This document shows positions 33,540 to 41,826 of a stretch of DNA of 64,000 bases, one piece after another (position 1 is the stretch's first letter; each line of letters begins with the position of its first letter). The DNA is from UBA6115 sp964346355 (GTDB taxonomy: Bacteria; Bacillota; Clostridia; Christensenellales; Aristaeellaceae), in the NCBI GenBank assembly GCA_964346355.1, contig CAYFUH010000004.1, forward strand, positions 15,425 through 79,424, given 5' to 3'. The position numbers and the translations under genes are program-made. Under the pieces are notes generated by a model that had not been told where the DNA came from, searched no databases, and was given only the letters and a program-made list of their open reading frames with translations.

Positions 33540-36500
33540 GATCCTTCCCCGCCTGTCAAACCACCCGGCATTTTTCAAAGCCCGGGATGCTTTGGCTGCC
33601 GGCAAACTGACCGCCCTGTATGACATGCCGCCCAGCCTGCGGCTGCTGTTCGCGCTCACCATGGCGCAGGAGCGGCAGGTCATCTACCTGCTGCCCAATG
33701 AGCGCGCAGCCCGGCAGGCCTATGAAGACGCCATCGGCCTGCAGGTGCAGGATGTGGTGTATTTCCAGCAGGCGGATCTGCGCTTTATGCGCGCGGTAAC
33801 GGGGCTGGAAAGCCAGTGGCAGCGCATCGCGGCGCTGACAAAAATCATCAGCGCAAAGGGCAAGCTGCTCATCTGCGCCATTGACGCGCTGCAAGTGCAC
33901 ATGCCGCCGCCGGACTGGCTGGCGCAGTCCATGCGCACCATCAGACTTGGCGCAGAATATCAGCCAGACGACTTGGCGCGGGAGTTTGCACTTCTTGGGT
34001 ATGAACGGGTGGACCTGGTGGAGGGCAAGGGCCAGTTTGCGCTGCGCGGGGACATCCTGGACATCTACCCGCCCGCCATGGACATGCCCGCGCGCATTGA
34101 GTTTTTTGATGTGCAGGTGGACAGCATCCGTCTGTTTGACCCCTTGACCCAGCGCAGCGCGGACCGGGTGGAGCAGGCGCTCATCACCCCGGCCACCATC
34201 CATGTCATCCCGGAAGCGCACCGCGAAGAAGCCGCGGAACGATTGAGCATACTGCTGGCGCAGGAGGAGACGCCCCTTACCCACCACGCTGTGATGGATG
34301 GGGAGCTCATGCTGCCGGAGCCGGATGAGATCCTGGCGTTTGGCACCGTCCAAAACGCTGAATTGTGGGCGCATGCGCTTTACCCCGCGGAATCCTCCCT
34401 GCTGTCCTACCTGCCGGACGCTTTGCTGGTGGTAGATACACCAGAGCGCGCCATGCAGCGCATCTTGGATTACACGGACGGCTTTTTGGAGGACTATAGA
34501 AATGCGCTTGAAAACCGCATGGCGCACCCCGCACAGGCAGGCTTGATCCGCAGCCAGGATGAGATGCTGGCCTTGTTGGGAGCGCGCGCCATCTGTACCG
34601 TGCAGGACCTGCTGCGCGGCATGGGCAACTTAACGCCGCAGGCGGTGCTGCCCTTCCCGGGGCAAGGCATGGACAGCTACAAGGGCAGGATTCAAGCTTT
34701 GGCTGAGCAGTTGAGTACCTGGCAGGCAGAGGGCATCGCTGCGATTCTCTTCACGGGCGGCCAGGCGCGCTCCGAGCGCCTCGCGGCTGCGCTGGCCTCC
34801 CGCGGCATCAGCGCCGCGATGCTTGAGGACACAGCGGGCGGGCACCAGGTGATGCTGCACCCGGGCAACATCCATGAAGGCGTGCTGATCAAGGACGCTT
34901 ACCTTGCGATGATCGCGCCAAATGAGCTGTTTGGCACAAGCCGCACCAAGGCGCGCAAGCCGCAGACCGCGGGCCAGCGCATCGAGGCCTTCACCGATTT
35001 ATCCATTGGCGATTATGTCGTACACGACCACCACGGCATCGGTGTGTACCAGGGCACAGTGCGTCTGCAGTCCGAGGGCATCTGGCGGGATTATCTGTTC
35101 ATCCAGTACCGCGGCAGCGACAAATTGTACATCCCGGCTGATCAGTTTGACCGGGTGCAAAAATACATCGGCAGCCCGGATGCCGCACCGCCGCTCAATG
35201 ACCTGTCCAGCAACACCTGGAGCCGTCAGAAGTCCAAGGTCAAGGCCGGACTCAAGCAGCTGGCATTTGACCTGGTGGCGCTCTACGCCAGCCGCCAGGC
35301 CACGCCCGGCTACGCCTTTGAGCCTTTTGAACCCTTTGAGAGCCAGTTCGCGGACCAGTTTGACCACGAATTGACCGTTGACCAGGAGCAGGCGGTAAAC
35401 GAGGTGCTCTCAGACATGGCGCGAGCGCAAAACATGGACCGCCTGCTGTGCGGGGATGTGGGCTACGGCAAGACCGAGGTGGCTATGCGCGCGGCCTTCC
35501 GCGCGGTCATGAACGGCAAGCAGGTGGCCTTTTTGGCCCCCACCACCATTTTGGTACAGCAGCATGTGCGCACGCTGCAAAAGCGCTTTGAAGGTTTCCC
35601 GGTCACCATCTCCTTTGTGAGCCGCTTCCGCAGCCCCCGGGAGAACCGGGAAACCTTGAACCAGACGCGCGAGGGCAAGGTGGACATCCTGGTGGGCACC
35701 CACCGCCTCTTAAGCCGTGATGTCGCCTTTAAAAGCCTGGGCCTGCTGATCATTGATGAGGAGCAGCGCTTTGGCGTGCGCCACAAGGAGCAGATCCAGC
35801 ACCTCAAATCCACCGTGGACGTGCTCACCCTCAGCGCTACCCCCATCCCCCGCACCCTGCACATGAGTATGGTGGGCGTGCGGGACATGAGCCTGCTTGA
35901 AACCCCGCCGGAGGACCGCTTCCCCGTGTCCACCTTTGTGGTGGATTACAAGGACGGGCTGATCCGCGACGCCATCATGCGGGAGCTGGCGCGAGATGGG
36001 CAGGTCTTCTTCCTCTACAACCGCGTGGCGGACATTGACCGCATGGCAACCCACCTGCGCCAATTGGTGCCGGAAGCGCGCATCGCGGTGGCGCACGGGC
36101 AGATGCCCGAGAGCGCGCTGGAAGACGTGATGCACGAGTTTTACCTGGCGCGCCACGATGTGCTCCTGTGCAGCACCATCATTGAAAACGGGCTGGACAT
36201 CCAAAACGCCAATACGCTGATTGTGTACGACGCGGACCGTTTTGGCCTGTCACAGCTGTACCAGCTGCGCGGGCGCGTGGGCCGCAGCACGCAGGCAGCC
36301 TATGCCTTCTTTACCGTCCGGCCCGACAAGTCCTTGAGTGAGACGGCGGAAAAGCGCCTGTCTGCCATCAAAGAGTTCACCGCCTTTGGCGCGGGCTTCC
36401 GCATCGCCATGCGCGATCTGGAGATCCGCGGCGCCGGCAACATCTTTGGCCCGGAGCAGTCCGGCCAGGTGGCGGTGGTGGGCTATGACATGTACGTGCG

Positions 36501-37038
36501 CATGATTGAGGAAGCCATTAAGGAAGCGCAGGGCGATTTCTCAAGCCAGCGGCAAAGCGAGCTGGAAACCAGGGTGGATTTGATGGTCAACGCCTTTTTG
36601 CCCGAGGACTATGTGCGCGGTGAGGCCCAGCGGATTGAGATTTACAAGCGCATTGCCATGATCCGCAATGAGCAGGACGAGACCGTGCTGATTGATGATT
36701 TGATTGACCGCTTTGGTGAGCCGGAGGAGCCGGTCATCAACTTAATCCGCATCGCCCGGCTGCGCGCCCTGGCCAATGAGCTGGGCATTGACCAGGTGCG
36801 GCTGGACCGGGGCGACCTGGTCATGCGCTTCAACCCACAGTACGCGGCGGACCCATTGCTCCTCTACCAGGCGCTGAGCCACATTGGCAGCCGGATGAGC
36901 CTGCAGTCCGGCAAACGGGCTACCTTCCTGATGATTGCCCTGCGCGGCAAGGACACACAAGAGGTGCTGGTAGCCGGCATCAAGGCGCTGACCCTTTTAA
37001 TTGACACAATGAACCAATTGAAAACGCCCGTCGCATAA
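33529..37038 (+). CDS. mfd: Transcription-repair coupling factor Mfd
   Basis: 1169 residues, full length. It removes stalled RNA polymerase and recruits UvrA. An N-terminal UvrB-like region is followed by the RNA-polymerase-interacting domain (about 485-560; IGDYVVHDHHGIGVYQG), Walker A GDVGYGKT near 643, DEEQ at 743-746, the helicase motif QLRGRVGRS near 908, and the C-terminal D7 domain. It starts inside pth. UvrA is encoded nearby at 41827-44655. Confidence 0.97.
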   Translation: MLSRILPRLSNHPAFFKARDALAAGKLTALYDMPPSLRLLFALTMAQERQVIYLLPNERAARQAYEDAIGLQVQDVVYFQQADLRFMRAVTGLESQWQRIAALTKIISAKGKLLICAIDALQVHMPPPDWLAQSMRTIRLGAEYQPDDLAREFALLGYERVDLVEGKGQFALRGDILDIYPPAMDMPARIEFFDVQVDSIRLFDPLTQRSADRVEQALITPATIHVIPEAHREEAAERLSILLAQEETPLTHHAVMDGELMLPEPDEILAFGTVQNAELWAHALYPAESSLLSYLPDALLVVDTPERAMQRILDYTDGFLEDYRNALENRMAHPAQAGLIRSQDEMLALLGARAICTVQDLLRGMGNLTPQAVLPFPGQGMDSYKGRIQALAEQLSTWQAEGIAAILFTGGQARSERLAAALASRGISAAMLEDTAGGHQVMLHPGNIHEGVLIKDAYLAMIAPNELFGTSRTKARKPQTAGQRIEAFTDLSIGDYVVHDHHGIGVYQGTVRLQSEGIWRDYLFIQYRGSDKLYIPADQFDRVQKYIGSPDAAPPLNDLSSNTWSRQKSKVKAGLKQLAFDLVALYASRQATPGYAFEPFEPFESQFADQFDHELTVDQEQAVNEVLSDMARAQNMDRLLCGDVGYGKTEVAMRAAFRAVMNGKQVAFLAPTTILVQQHVRTLQKRFEGFPVTISFVSRFRSPRENRETLNQTREGKVDILVGTHRLLSRDVAFKSLGLLIIDEEQRFGVRHKEQIQHLKSTVDVLTLSATPIPRTLHMSMVGVRDMSLLETPPEDRFPVSTFVVDYKDGLIRDAIMRELARDGQVFFLYNRVADIDRMATHLRQLVPEARIAVAHGQMPESALEDVMHEFYLARHDVLLCSTIIENGLDIQNANTLIVYDADRFGLSQLYQLRGRVGRSTQAAYAFFTVRPDKSLSETAEKRLSAIKEFTAFGAGFRIAMRDLEIRGAGNIFGPEQSGQVAVVGYDMYVRMIEEAIKEAQGDFSSQRQSELETRVDLMVNAFLPEDYVRGEAQRIEIYKRIAMIRNEQDETVLIDDLIDRFGEPEEPVINLIRIARLRALANELGIDQVRLDRGDLVMRFNPQYAADPLLLYQALSHIGSRMSLQSGKRATFLMIALRGKDTQEVLVAGIKALTLLIDTMNQLKTPVA

Positions 37039-37062
37039 ACAGGCGTTTTCATTGGATGATGC

Positions 37063-37086
37063 AAGCCGCCGCACAGGCGGTTTTTT
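37063..37086 (+). terminator. Terminator of purR-pth-mfd operon
   Basis: AAGCCGCC-GCACA-GGCGG followed by TTTTTT. A second hairpin (AAAACGCC/GGCGTTTT) spans the mfd stop at 37021-37049 and may assist in both directions. Confidence 0.8.
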
Positions 37087-37089
37087 GTA

Positions 37090-38505
37090 TTACTCGTCGA
37101 CTGTTTGCACGGTCTTTTTCTCGCCGATGCTGAGCACGAAGTTGAGGATGATGCCCAGGATGGCCGCGCCCGCGATGGCGGGGACGTTGAGGCCGAAGAA
37201 GTCGATATTGCCGCCAAAGCCGTAGTTGACGCCCAGGCCAAAGGTCATGATGACGGCGATGACCGCGATGTTCTTGGAATCAAACATGCTGACACCCTTG
37301 TCAATCAAAATGGCGATGCCCTGCGCGGCGATGGCGCCAAACAGGTAGATTTCCAGCCCGCCGATGACGGCGACCGGAATGCCGTAGATGACCTTAATGA
37401 GCGGGGTAAAGCAGGAGATAACCATCGCCAGCAGGCCTGCTGCGAACATCACCGGCACGGAGAAGACTTTGGTGATGGCCATGGTGGAGATGTTCTCGCC
37501 GTAGTTGGTGCCGGCGGGGCCGCCCACGGCACCGGAGATCATGTCGCAGATGCCGTCGCCGATTAAGTTGCGGTCCAGCAGGGACGCGATGTCGTAGTGC
37601 TTGCCGCGCTTTTTGGCCTCATTGTTGACATAGATATCCAGCTGGTAGATGTGCGCGGTGGATTCGGGGATGGTGGCGATGGCGATGGGCATGATGGCTG
37701 CCACCGCCGCCCAGGACACCTTGGGCAGGGTAAAGGCGGGCAGGGAGAAGATGGCGCCGTCGCCCAGCTTCCAGGTGGAGGCATCCAGCGCCTCCTGCGG
37801 GATAGCGCGGAAGAAATCCCCGCCGCCCACGGCGTAGATGATGGCAGCCGCGGCGCAGCCGGTCAAAGCGCCTAAAAGCAGGGGCAGCTGGCCCAAAAAA
37901 CCTTTGAACTTGCGGCTATAGATGACGGTGGAGAACAGCGTGACAAGGGAGATGACCCAGACCACAGAGGACTGCATCACATCGCCCGAGAGCGCCTGGG
38001 GCGCCGCGTCCTGCATGGCGTTGCCGGCCAAGGTAAGGCCGATAATCATCGCGACCGGACCCGTCACCTGCGCGGGCAGGATCTTCTCCACCTTGTCCTT
38101 GCCGGAGTAGCGCACCAGGATACCGGCGATGATGGAGATGATGCCGGAGAAGATGATGCCAAACTGCGCCTGGCTGATCAGCTCCGGCGGCAGGATCTTG
38201 GTGGCTTCAAAGACCGCCAATTGCTCCACCGTGCCCTCCGCCGCGATCATAGAGGCAATGGCCGTCAAATAGGCGAAGGAGGAGCCGTAGTACATGGGAA
38301 TCTTGCCGCCGGTGATGAGCGTGAAGCACACGGTGGCCAGACCGGAAGCGAAAATGGTGGTGGACACCTGGAAACCCGTGATGAGCGCCACGGCCACCGT
38401 GGCCGGGAACATGACGATGATTTGCTGCAGGGCGTACAGCAAGAGGCGTCCCAGCGGCGGCCGCTCGTCCGGCAAATAGGAGTGGTGGATGTTCCGTTTG
38501 GTCAT
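37090..38505 (-). CDS. uraA: Uracil permease (NCS2 nucleobase:cation symporter)
   Basis: 471 residues with about 14 hydrophobic segments. YGSSFAYLTAIASM near 75, PAQVTGPVAMIIGL near 148, and AIATIPESTAHI near 285 with the substrate-binding Glu identify the UraA/PyrP branch rather than xanthine carriers. It imports uracil. RBS AAAAGGAGAGC. It is preceded by a 118-nt leader with a tiny ORF and an intrinsic terminator (see 38543-38658), pointing to transcription attenuation. Confidence 0.93.
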   Translation of the reverse strand: MTKRNIHHSYLPDERPPLGRLLLYALQQIIVMFPATVAVALITGFQVSTTIFASGLATVCFTLITGGKIPMYYGSSFAYLTAIASMIAAEGTVEQLAVFEATKILPPELISQAQFGIIFSGIISIIAGILVRYSGKDKVEKILPAQVTGPVAMIIGLTLAGNAMQDAAPQALSGDVMQSSVVWVISLVTLFSTVIYSRKFKGFLGQLPLLLGALTGCAAAAIIYAVGGGDFFRAIPQEALDASTWKLGDGAIFSLPAFTLPKVSWAAVAAIMPIAIATIPESTAHIYQLDIYVNNEAKKRGKHYDIASLLDRNLIGDGICDMISGAVGGPAGTNYGENISTMAITKVFSVPVMFAAGLLAMVISCFTPLIKVIYGIPVAVIGGLEIYLFGAIAAQGIAILIDKGVSMFDSKNIAVIAVIMTFGLGVNYGFGGNIDFFGLNVPAIAGAAILGIILNFVLSIGEKKTVQTVDE

Positions 38506-38542
38506 TTTTGCTCTCCTTTTGGTTGGTTTTGCTGGTCATTTT

Positions 38543-38567
38543 AAAAAAACAGCCCCCTATGAGCTGT
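38543..38567 (-). terminator. Leader terminator (attenuator) in front of uraA
   Basis: On the minus strand, ACAGCTC and GGGCTGT pair (7 bp, one G-U) around ATAGG, followed by seven T. It lies 38 nt before the uraA start codon and inside the same transcript, so it must be bypassed for expression. Confidence 0.75.
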
Positions 38568-38589
38568 AGTTCCTGCATTCTGTCTGCAT
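38557..38589 (-). CDS. Ten-codon leader peptide upstream of uraA
   Basis: MQTECRNYSS, ATG at 38589, with a perfect AAGGAGG seven bases upstream. The last four codons form the 5' arm of the terminator stem and the stop lies in its loop. A ribosome that reaches the end would mask the terminator. This layout resembles the translation-coupled attenuators of enteric pyr genes. No codon is strikingly repeated, so the sensed signal is unknown. Confidence 0.55.
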   Translation of the reverse strand: MQTECRNYSS

Positions 38590-38629
38590 GAGATGGCCTC
38601 CTTGTGGAAGTGTCCCGGTGCTTTGCGTG

Positions 38630-38658
38630 AGAATAGCACAGCGACCCGGCTACGTCAA
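38630..38658 (-). promoter_or_regulatory. Promoter of uraA leader
   Basis: On the minus strand, TTGACG (38653-38658) and TATTCT (38630-38635) with a 17-bp spacer. The predicted start near 38623 gives a leader of about 118 nt. Confidence 0.7.
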
Positions 38659-38749
38659 GCAGTTTTCGGAACGATTGAGCAAACAAAAGCTTAATCGTTC
38701 GTGTATTTAATGTTTCTCATTTAAAAAATAGATATTTTCAATCTTCTGT

Positions 38750-38777
38750 TTGACATCCGCCCAAAACGGTTTATAAT
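38750..38777 (+). promoter_or_regulatory. Promoter of zur-znuACB operon
   Basis: TTGACA (38750-38755) and TATAAT (38772-38777), both perfect, with a 16-bp spacer. The operator repeat begins immediately after the -10. Confidence 0.75.
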
Positions 38778-38794
38778 TTGAAACTGAGTTTCAA
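38778..38794 (+). promoter_or_regulatory. Candidate Zur operator
   Basis: Perfect inverted repeat TTGAAAC-TGA-GTTTCAA directly downstream of the -10, where a bound repressor would block initiation. The position supports autoregulation by the Fur-family protein encoded next. The sequence differs from the B. subtilis Zur box. Confidence 0.55.
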
Positions 38795-38820
38795 TTTTGG
38801 AGGGCATTGCACTGAAACAG

Positions 38821-39234
38821 ATGGACCGGAAGGAGTACAGCACCAGGCAGCGCAACGCGGTACTGGATTGTTTTTTGCGCCAGCCCCAAAGTGGGCTGAC
38901 CGCGCAGGAGGTATATCAGCAGCTGCGACAGGACGGGGTGGCCATTGGCCGCACCACCGTGTACCGCGCAATCAACCACCTGTGTGAGCAGGGCGTGTTA
39001 ATCCAGCTGCCTGAACTGTACAGCGGGACGGACGCGCCCAAGCGCTACCAGCACCGTGGGCAGGACACCGGCCACATCAGCGTGCGCTGCACCGGCTGCG
39101 GGATGATCGCGGCGCTCAAGTGCGAGGCTGTGAGCGCCTTTGAGCGCCACGTCAAAGAGGACCACGGTTTCCGTCTGTTGGAAGAGGAATGCCTGCTGCC
39201 CGGATTGTGCCAGGATTGTACAAACAAAACCTGA
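38821..39234 (+). CDS. zur: Fur-family metalloregulator, probably Zur
   Basis: About 138 residues. The winged helix (EYSTRQRNAVLDCFL, then GRTTVYRAINHLCEQG as recognition helix) is followed by a dimerisation domain with the structural zinc site CTGC...C and CLPGLCQDC (two CxxC pairs). It lies directly before znuACB, hence Zur rather than Fur or PerR. Start uncertain: GGAGGG is 16 bases before this ATG but seven bases before an in-frame CTG at 38812, so a rare CTG start adding three residues is possible; TTG 38797 lies too close to the RBS. Confidence 0.85.
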   Translation: MDRKEYSTRQRNAVLDCFLRQPQSGLTAQEVYQQLRQDGVAIGRTTVYRAINHLCEQGVLIQLPELYSGTDAPKRYQHRGQDTGHISVRCTGCGMIAALKCEAVSAFERHVKEDHGFRLLEEECLLPGLCQDCTNKT

Positions 39235-39250
39235 TTAGGAAAGGAACCCC

Positions 39251-40225
39251 ATGAAAATTTTTGTCATTGCCCTCATCGCCCTTAGCCTGATGCTGGCCAC
39301 CCCCCTGAGCGTGCCGGCGGAAGAAAAGCTGCAGATTATTACCATGAACTTCCCCGCTTTTGATTTTGCCCGGCAGGTAGCAGGAAGCCGCGCAGAGGTC
39401 ACCCTCCTGTTGCCCCCGGGTGTGGACGCGCACAGCTTTGAGCCCTCCCCCCGTGACGTGATCGCGATGCAGGAGGCCGATTTGCTCATTTACAACGGCG
39501 GTATCGGCGAAAACTGGATCAGCGGCATGCTGAAATCCATGGGGACTGACGCCCCGGCAGCCATTGCCATGATGGACCAGGTGGATACCGTGGCAGAGGA
39601 ATTGGTGGAAGGCATGGAGGATGTGCCGCACGCCCATTCCCACGGGGATGAAGACGACCACGACGATCACGATGATGACCATGATGATGAGGAGCGCGAG
39701 CTGGATGAGCATGTGTGGACCACGCCTCGCAACGCCATCCGCATCTCCCGCGCGATCCTGGAAAAACTGATCGAGCTGGACCCAAAAGGCCGTGACAGTT
39801 ACCAGGCCAATTTTGACCGCTTTGAGCAGGAGTTAAAAGCCCTGGACCAGGATTTCCAGGCGATGTTTGCATCCGCCAAGCGCAACACCATCGTGCTGGG
39901 CGACCGCTTCCCCATGCGCTATTTCACCAATGAGTACAAGCTGGATTACTACGCCGCCTTCCCCGGCTGCGCGGCGGAAACCGAGCCCAGCGCCCGCACC
40001 ATCGCCTTCCTCATGGACACCATCAGGAAGGAAGAAATCCCGGTGGTCTTCCATATAGAATTTTCCAATCAGAAAGCCGCCAACGCGATTGCCGCTGAAA
40101 CCGGCGCCAAAACGCTGCTGCTGCACTCCGGGCACAACGTAAGCAGCCAGGAGATGGCGGACGGCATCACCTACCTGTCCATCATGCGGCAAAACCTGAA
40201 CACCTTAAAGGAGGCCTTGTACTGA
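39251..40225 (+). CDS. znuA: Zinc ABC transporter substrate-binding protein
   Basis: 324 residues. Signal peptide cleaved near VPA-EEK, no lipobox. Zinc-site residues sit in DAHSFEPSP near 57, DEHVWTTPRN near 155, and the later conserved His/Glu (FHIEFSN near 270). Between the first two lies a His/Asp-rich loop (about 128-152; blocks such as DDHDDHDDDHDD) typical of zinc-specific ZnuA/AdcA. RBS AGGAAAGGAA. It follows zur by 16 bp and its TGA overlaps the znuC start. It binds Zn2+ outside the cell membrane for import by ZnuBC. Confidence 0.94.
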   Translation: MKIFVIALIALSLMLATPLSVPAEEKLQIITMNFPAFDFARQVAGSRAEVTLLLPPGVDAHSFEPSPRDVIAMQEADLLIYNGGIGENWISGMLKSMGTDAPAAIAMMDQVDTVAEELVEGMEDVPHAHSHGDEDDHDDHDDDHDDEERELDEHVWTTPRNAIRISRAILEKLIELDPKGRDSYQANFDRFEQELKALDQDFQAMFASAKRNTIVLGDRFPMRYFTNEYKLDYYAAFPGCAAETEPSARTIAFLMDTIRKEEIPVVFHIEFSNQKAANAIAAETGAKTLLLHSGHNVSSQEMADGITYLSIMRQNLNTLKEALY

Positions 40226-40926
40226 TGCCCTTGATTTCTGTCAGGGACGCCGCCTTTGCCTACGATGGGCAGATCGTCCTCTCTGGTGTCACTTTTGACG
40301 TGAACCAGGGGGACTATCTGTGTATCGTGGGCGAGAACGGCTCCGGTAAATCCACCTTGATGAAAGGCCTGCTGCGCCTGGTGAGCCCTGTGAAGGGCGC
40401 CGTCAGCCTGGGTGATGGCCTTGCGCAGGATGAGATTGGCTACCTGCCCCAGCAAAACCTGACCCAGCGGGATTTCCCCGCCTCGGTGCTGGAGGTGGTG
40501 GAGTCAGGCATCCGGGGCAAGCGCCTTTTTTTGAACAAAGCGGACAAGGCGCGCGCGCAGGAGAAGATGGAACTCCTGGAGATTGCGGATTTGCAGCACC
40601 GCAGCTTCATGGAGCTCTCCGGCGGGCAGCGCCAGCGCGCCTTATTGGCCCGTGCCCTGTGCGCGACGCGCAAGCTGCTCTTGCTTGATGAACCCACCGC
40701 GGGGCTTGACCCGGTTGTGGCGCGGGAATTGTATAAAACTATTGAAAATATCAACAAGGAGCAGGGCATCGCCGTCATCATGATTACCCATGATGTGCAT
40801 ACGGCCGCCTTTTACGCCAGCAGCATCCTGCACCTGCAGCAAACGCCCCTCTTCTTCGGTAAGCCGGATGAGTACCTAGACACCTATCATGGGCAGTGTT
40901 TCGCGGGAGGGATTTGTGATGTTTGA
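40225..40926 (+). CDS. znuC: Zinc ABC transporter ATPase
   Basis: 233 residues. Walker A GENGSGKST at about 36-44, the Q-loop in YLPQQN near 74, the ABC signature LSGGQRQRALLARAL near 131, Walker B LLLLDEPTAGLD near 151 and the switch His in MITHDVHT near 190. Powers zinc import. Overlaps znuA by one base and znuB by 8 bp, so the three genes are translationally coupled. Confidence 0.95.
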   Translation: MPLISVRDAAFAYDGQIVLSGVTFDVNQGDYLCIVGENGSGKSTLMKGLLRLVSPVKGAVSLGDGLAQDEIGYLPQQNLTQRDFPASVLEVVESGIRGKRLFLNKADKARAQEKMELLEIADLQHRSFMELSGGQRQRALLARALCATRKLLLLDEPTAGLDPVVARELYKTIENINKEQGIAVIMITHDVHTAAFYASSILHLQQTPLFFGKPDEYLDTYHGQCFAGGICDV

Positions 40927-41755
40927 CTGGCTGTTTGAGATGTTTTCCTACGCCTTCATCACCCGCGCGGTGCTGGTGGGGATGATTGTATCCCTGTGCG
41001 CAGCGCTTTTGGGCGTGAGCCTGGTGCTGAAGCGCTATTCCATGATTGGGGACGGCTTATCTCATGTGGGCTTTGGCGCGTTAGCTGTCGCCATGGTGCT
41101 GGGGGTTGCGCCCCTGGCCTTCACCATTCCGGTGGTGGTGGTGGCTGCCCTCCTGCTGCTGCGGCTGTCTGAAACCAGCAAGATCAAGGGGGACGCAGCC
41201 ATTGGCATGATTGCCACCGCTGCTTTGGCTGTGGGCGTGATGGTGCTGTCCTTGGCCCGCAACGCCAACGCGGACATCTCCGGCTACCTGTTTGGCAGCA
41301 TCCTTGTGATGTCCAAGGACGATCTTTTCATCAGCCTGATCTTGGGCGGCGCGGTGCTGATGCTCTTTATCCTCTACTACCGCCGCATTTTCACGGTCAC
41401 CTTTGACGAAGCCTTCGCCCGGGCGACCGGCTTGAAGGCGGGGCTCTACAACACGCTGATTGCTGTGCTCACAGCCGTCACGATTGTGCTGGGCATGCGC
41501 TTGATGGGCGCGATGCTGATTTCCTCCCTGATTATCTTCCCGGCGCTGACCGCGATGCGCCTGTGCAAAAGCTTTAAGACGGTTACCTTGACCGCGGCGG
41601 GCGTCAGCCTGATCAGCTTTTTTATCGGCATGTCCCTCTCCTATTTGCTGTCCACGCCCGCGGGCGCCAGCGTGGTGCTGGTGAACGCCCTGATGTTCTT
41701 GCTGTTTGCGCTCATCGCCAGACTGCGCAGCCGGAAACTGAAACCAGCCGCTTGA
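40919..41755 (+). CDS. znuB: Zinc ABC transporter permease
   Basis: 278 residues with about eight hydrophobic segments; the ABC-3 family pattern includes GDGLSHVGFGALA near 44 and RLMGAMLISSLIIFPALTA near 195. The ATG at 40919 has GGGAGGG at good spacing; the upstream in-frame ATG at 40889 is inside znuC and would destroy that spacing. Last gene of the zur-znuACB operon. Its stop codon is embedded in the -35 element of uvrA. Confidence 0.94.
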   Translation: MFDWLFEMFSYAFITRAVLVGMIVSLCAALLGVSLVLKRYSMIGDGLSHVGFGALAVAMVLGVAPLAFTIPVVVVAALLLLRLSETSKIKGDAAIGMIATAALAVGVMVLSLARNANADISGYLFGSILVMSKDDLFISLILGGAVLMLFILYYRRIFTVTFDEAFARATGLKAGLYNTLIAVLTAVTIVLGMRLMGAMLISSLIIFPALTAMRLCKSFKTVTLTAAGVSLISFFIGMSLSYLLSTPAGASVVLVNALMFLLFALIARLRSRKLKPAA

Positions 41756-41780
41756 ACAAGGCGAACATATGTGCTATTAT
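41752..41780 (+). promoter_or_regulatory. Promoter of uvrA
   Basis: TTGAAC (41752-41757) and TATTAT (41775-41780) with a 17-bp spacer that holds the SOS box. The -35 overlaps the znuB stop codon. Confidence 0.68.
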
Positions 41781-41791
41781 TGCCTTGTTCA
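41753..41791 (+). repeat. Long inverted repeat around the uvrA promoter
   Basis: TGAACAAGGC (41753-41762) and GCCTTGTTCA (41782-41791) are a perfect 10-bp inverted repeat separated by 19 bp that include the SOS box and -10. In znu read-through RNA it would form a hairpin, but no T-run follows. Confidence 0.55.
41762..41775. promoter_or_regulatory. LexA-binding SOS box in the uvrA promoter
   Basis: CGAACATATGTGCT matches the Bacillus SOS consensus CGAACRNRYGTTYG at 12 of 14 positions and sits between -35 and -10, the usual place for LexA repression of uvr genes. Confidence 0.65.
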
Positions 41792-41826
41792 TGCAGTGAA
41801 CAATCCCATGCTATGAAAGTGACTTT

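Noticed and set aside
38506..38660. Purine riboswitch or PyrR-binding leader before uraA
   Set aside because: No purine-aptamer core and no PyrR-type binding sequence were found; the leader ORF plus terminator explains the region better.
39600..39730. Short GAC/CAC-type repeat
   Set aside because: It encodes the His/Asp-rich metal loop of ZnuA; not a CRISPR or other DNA repeat.
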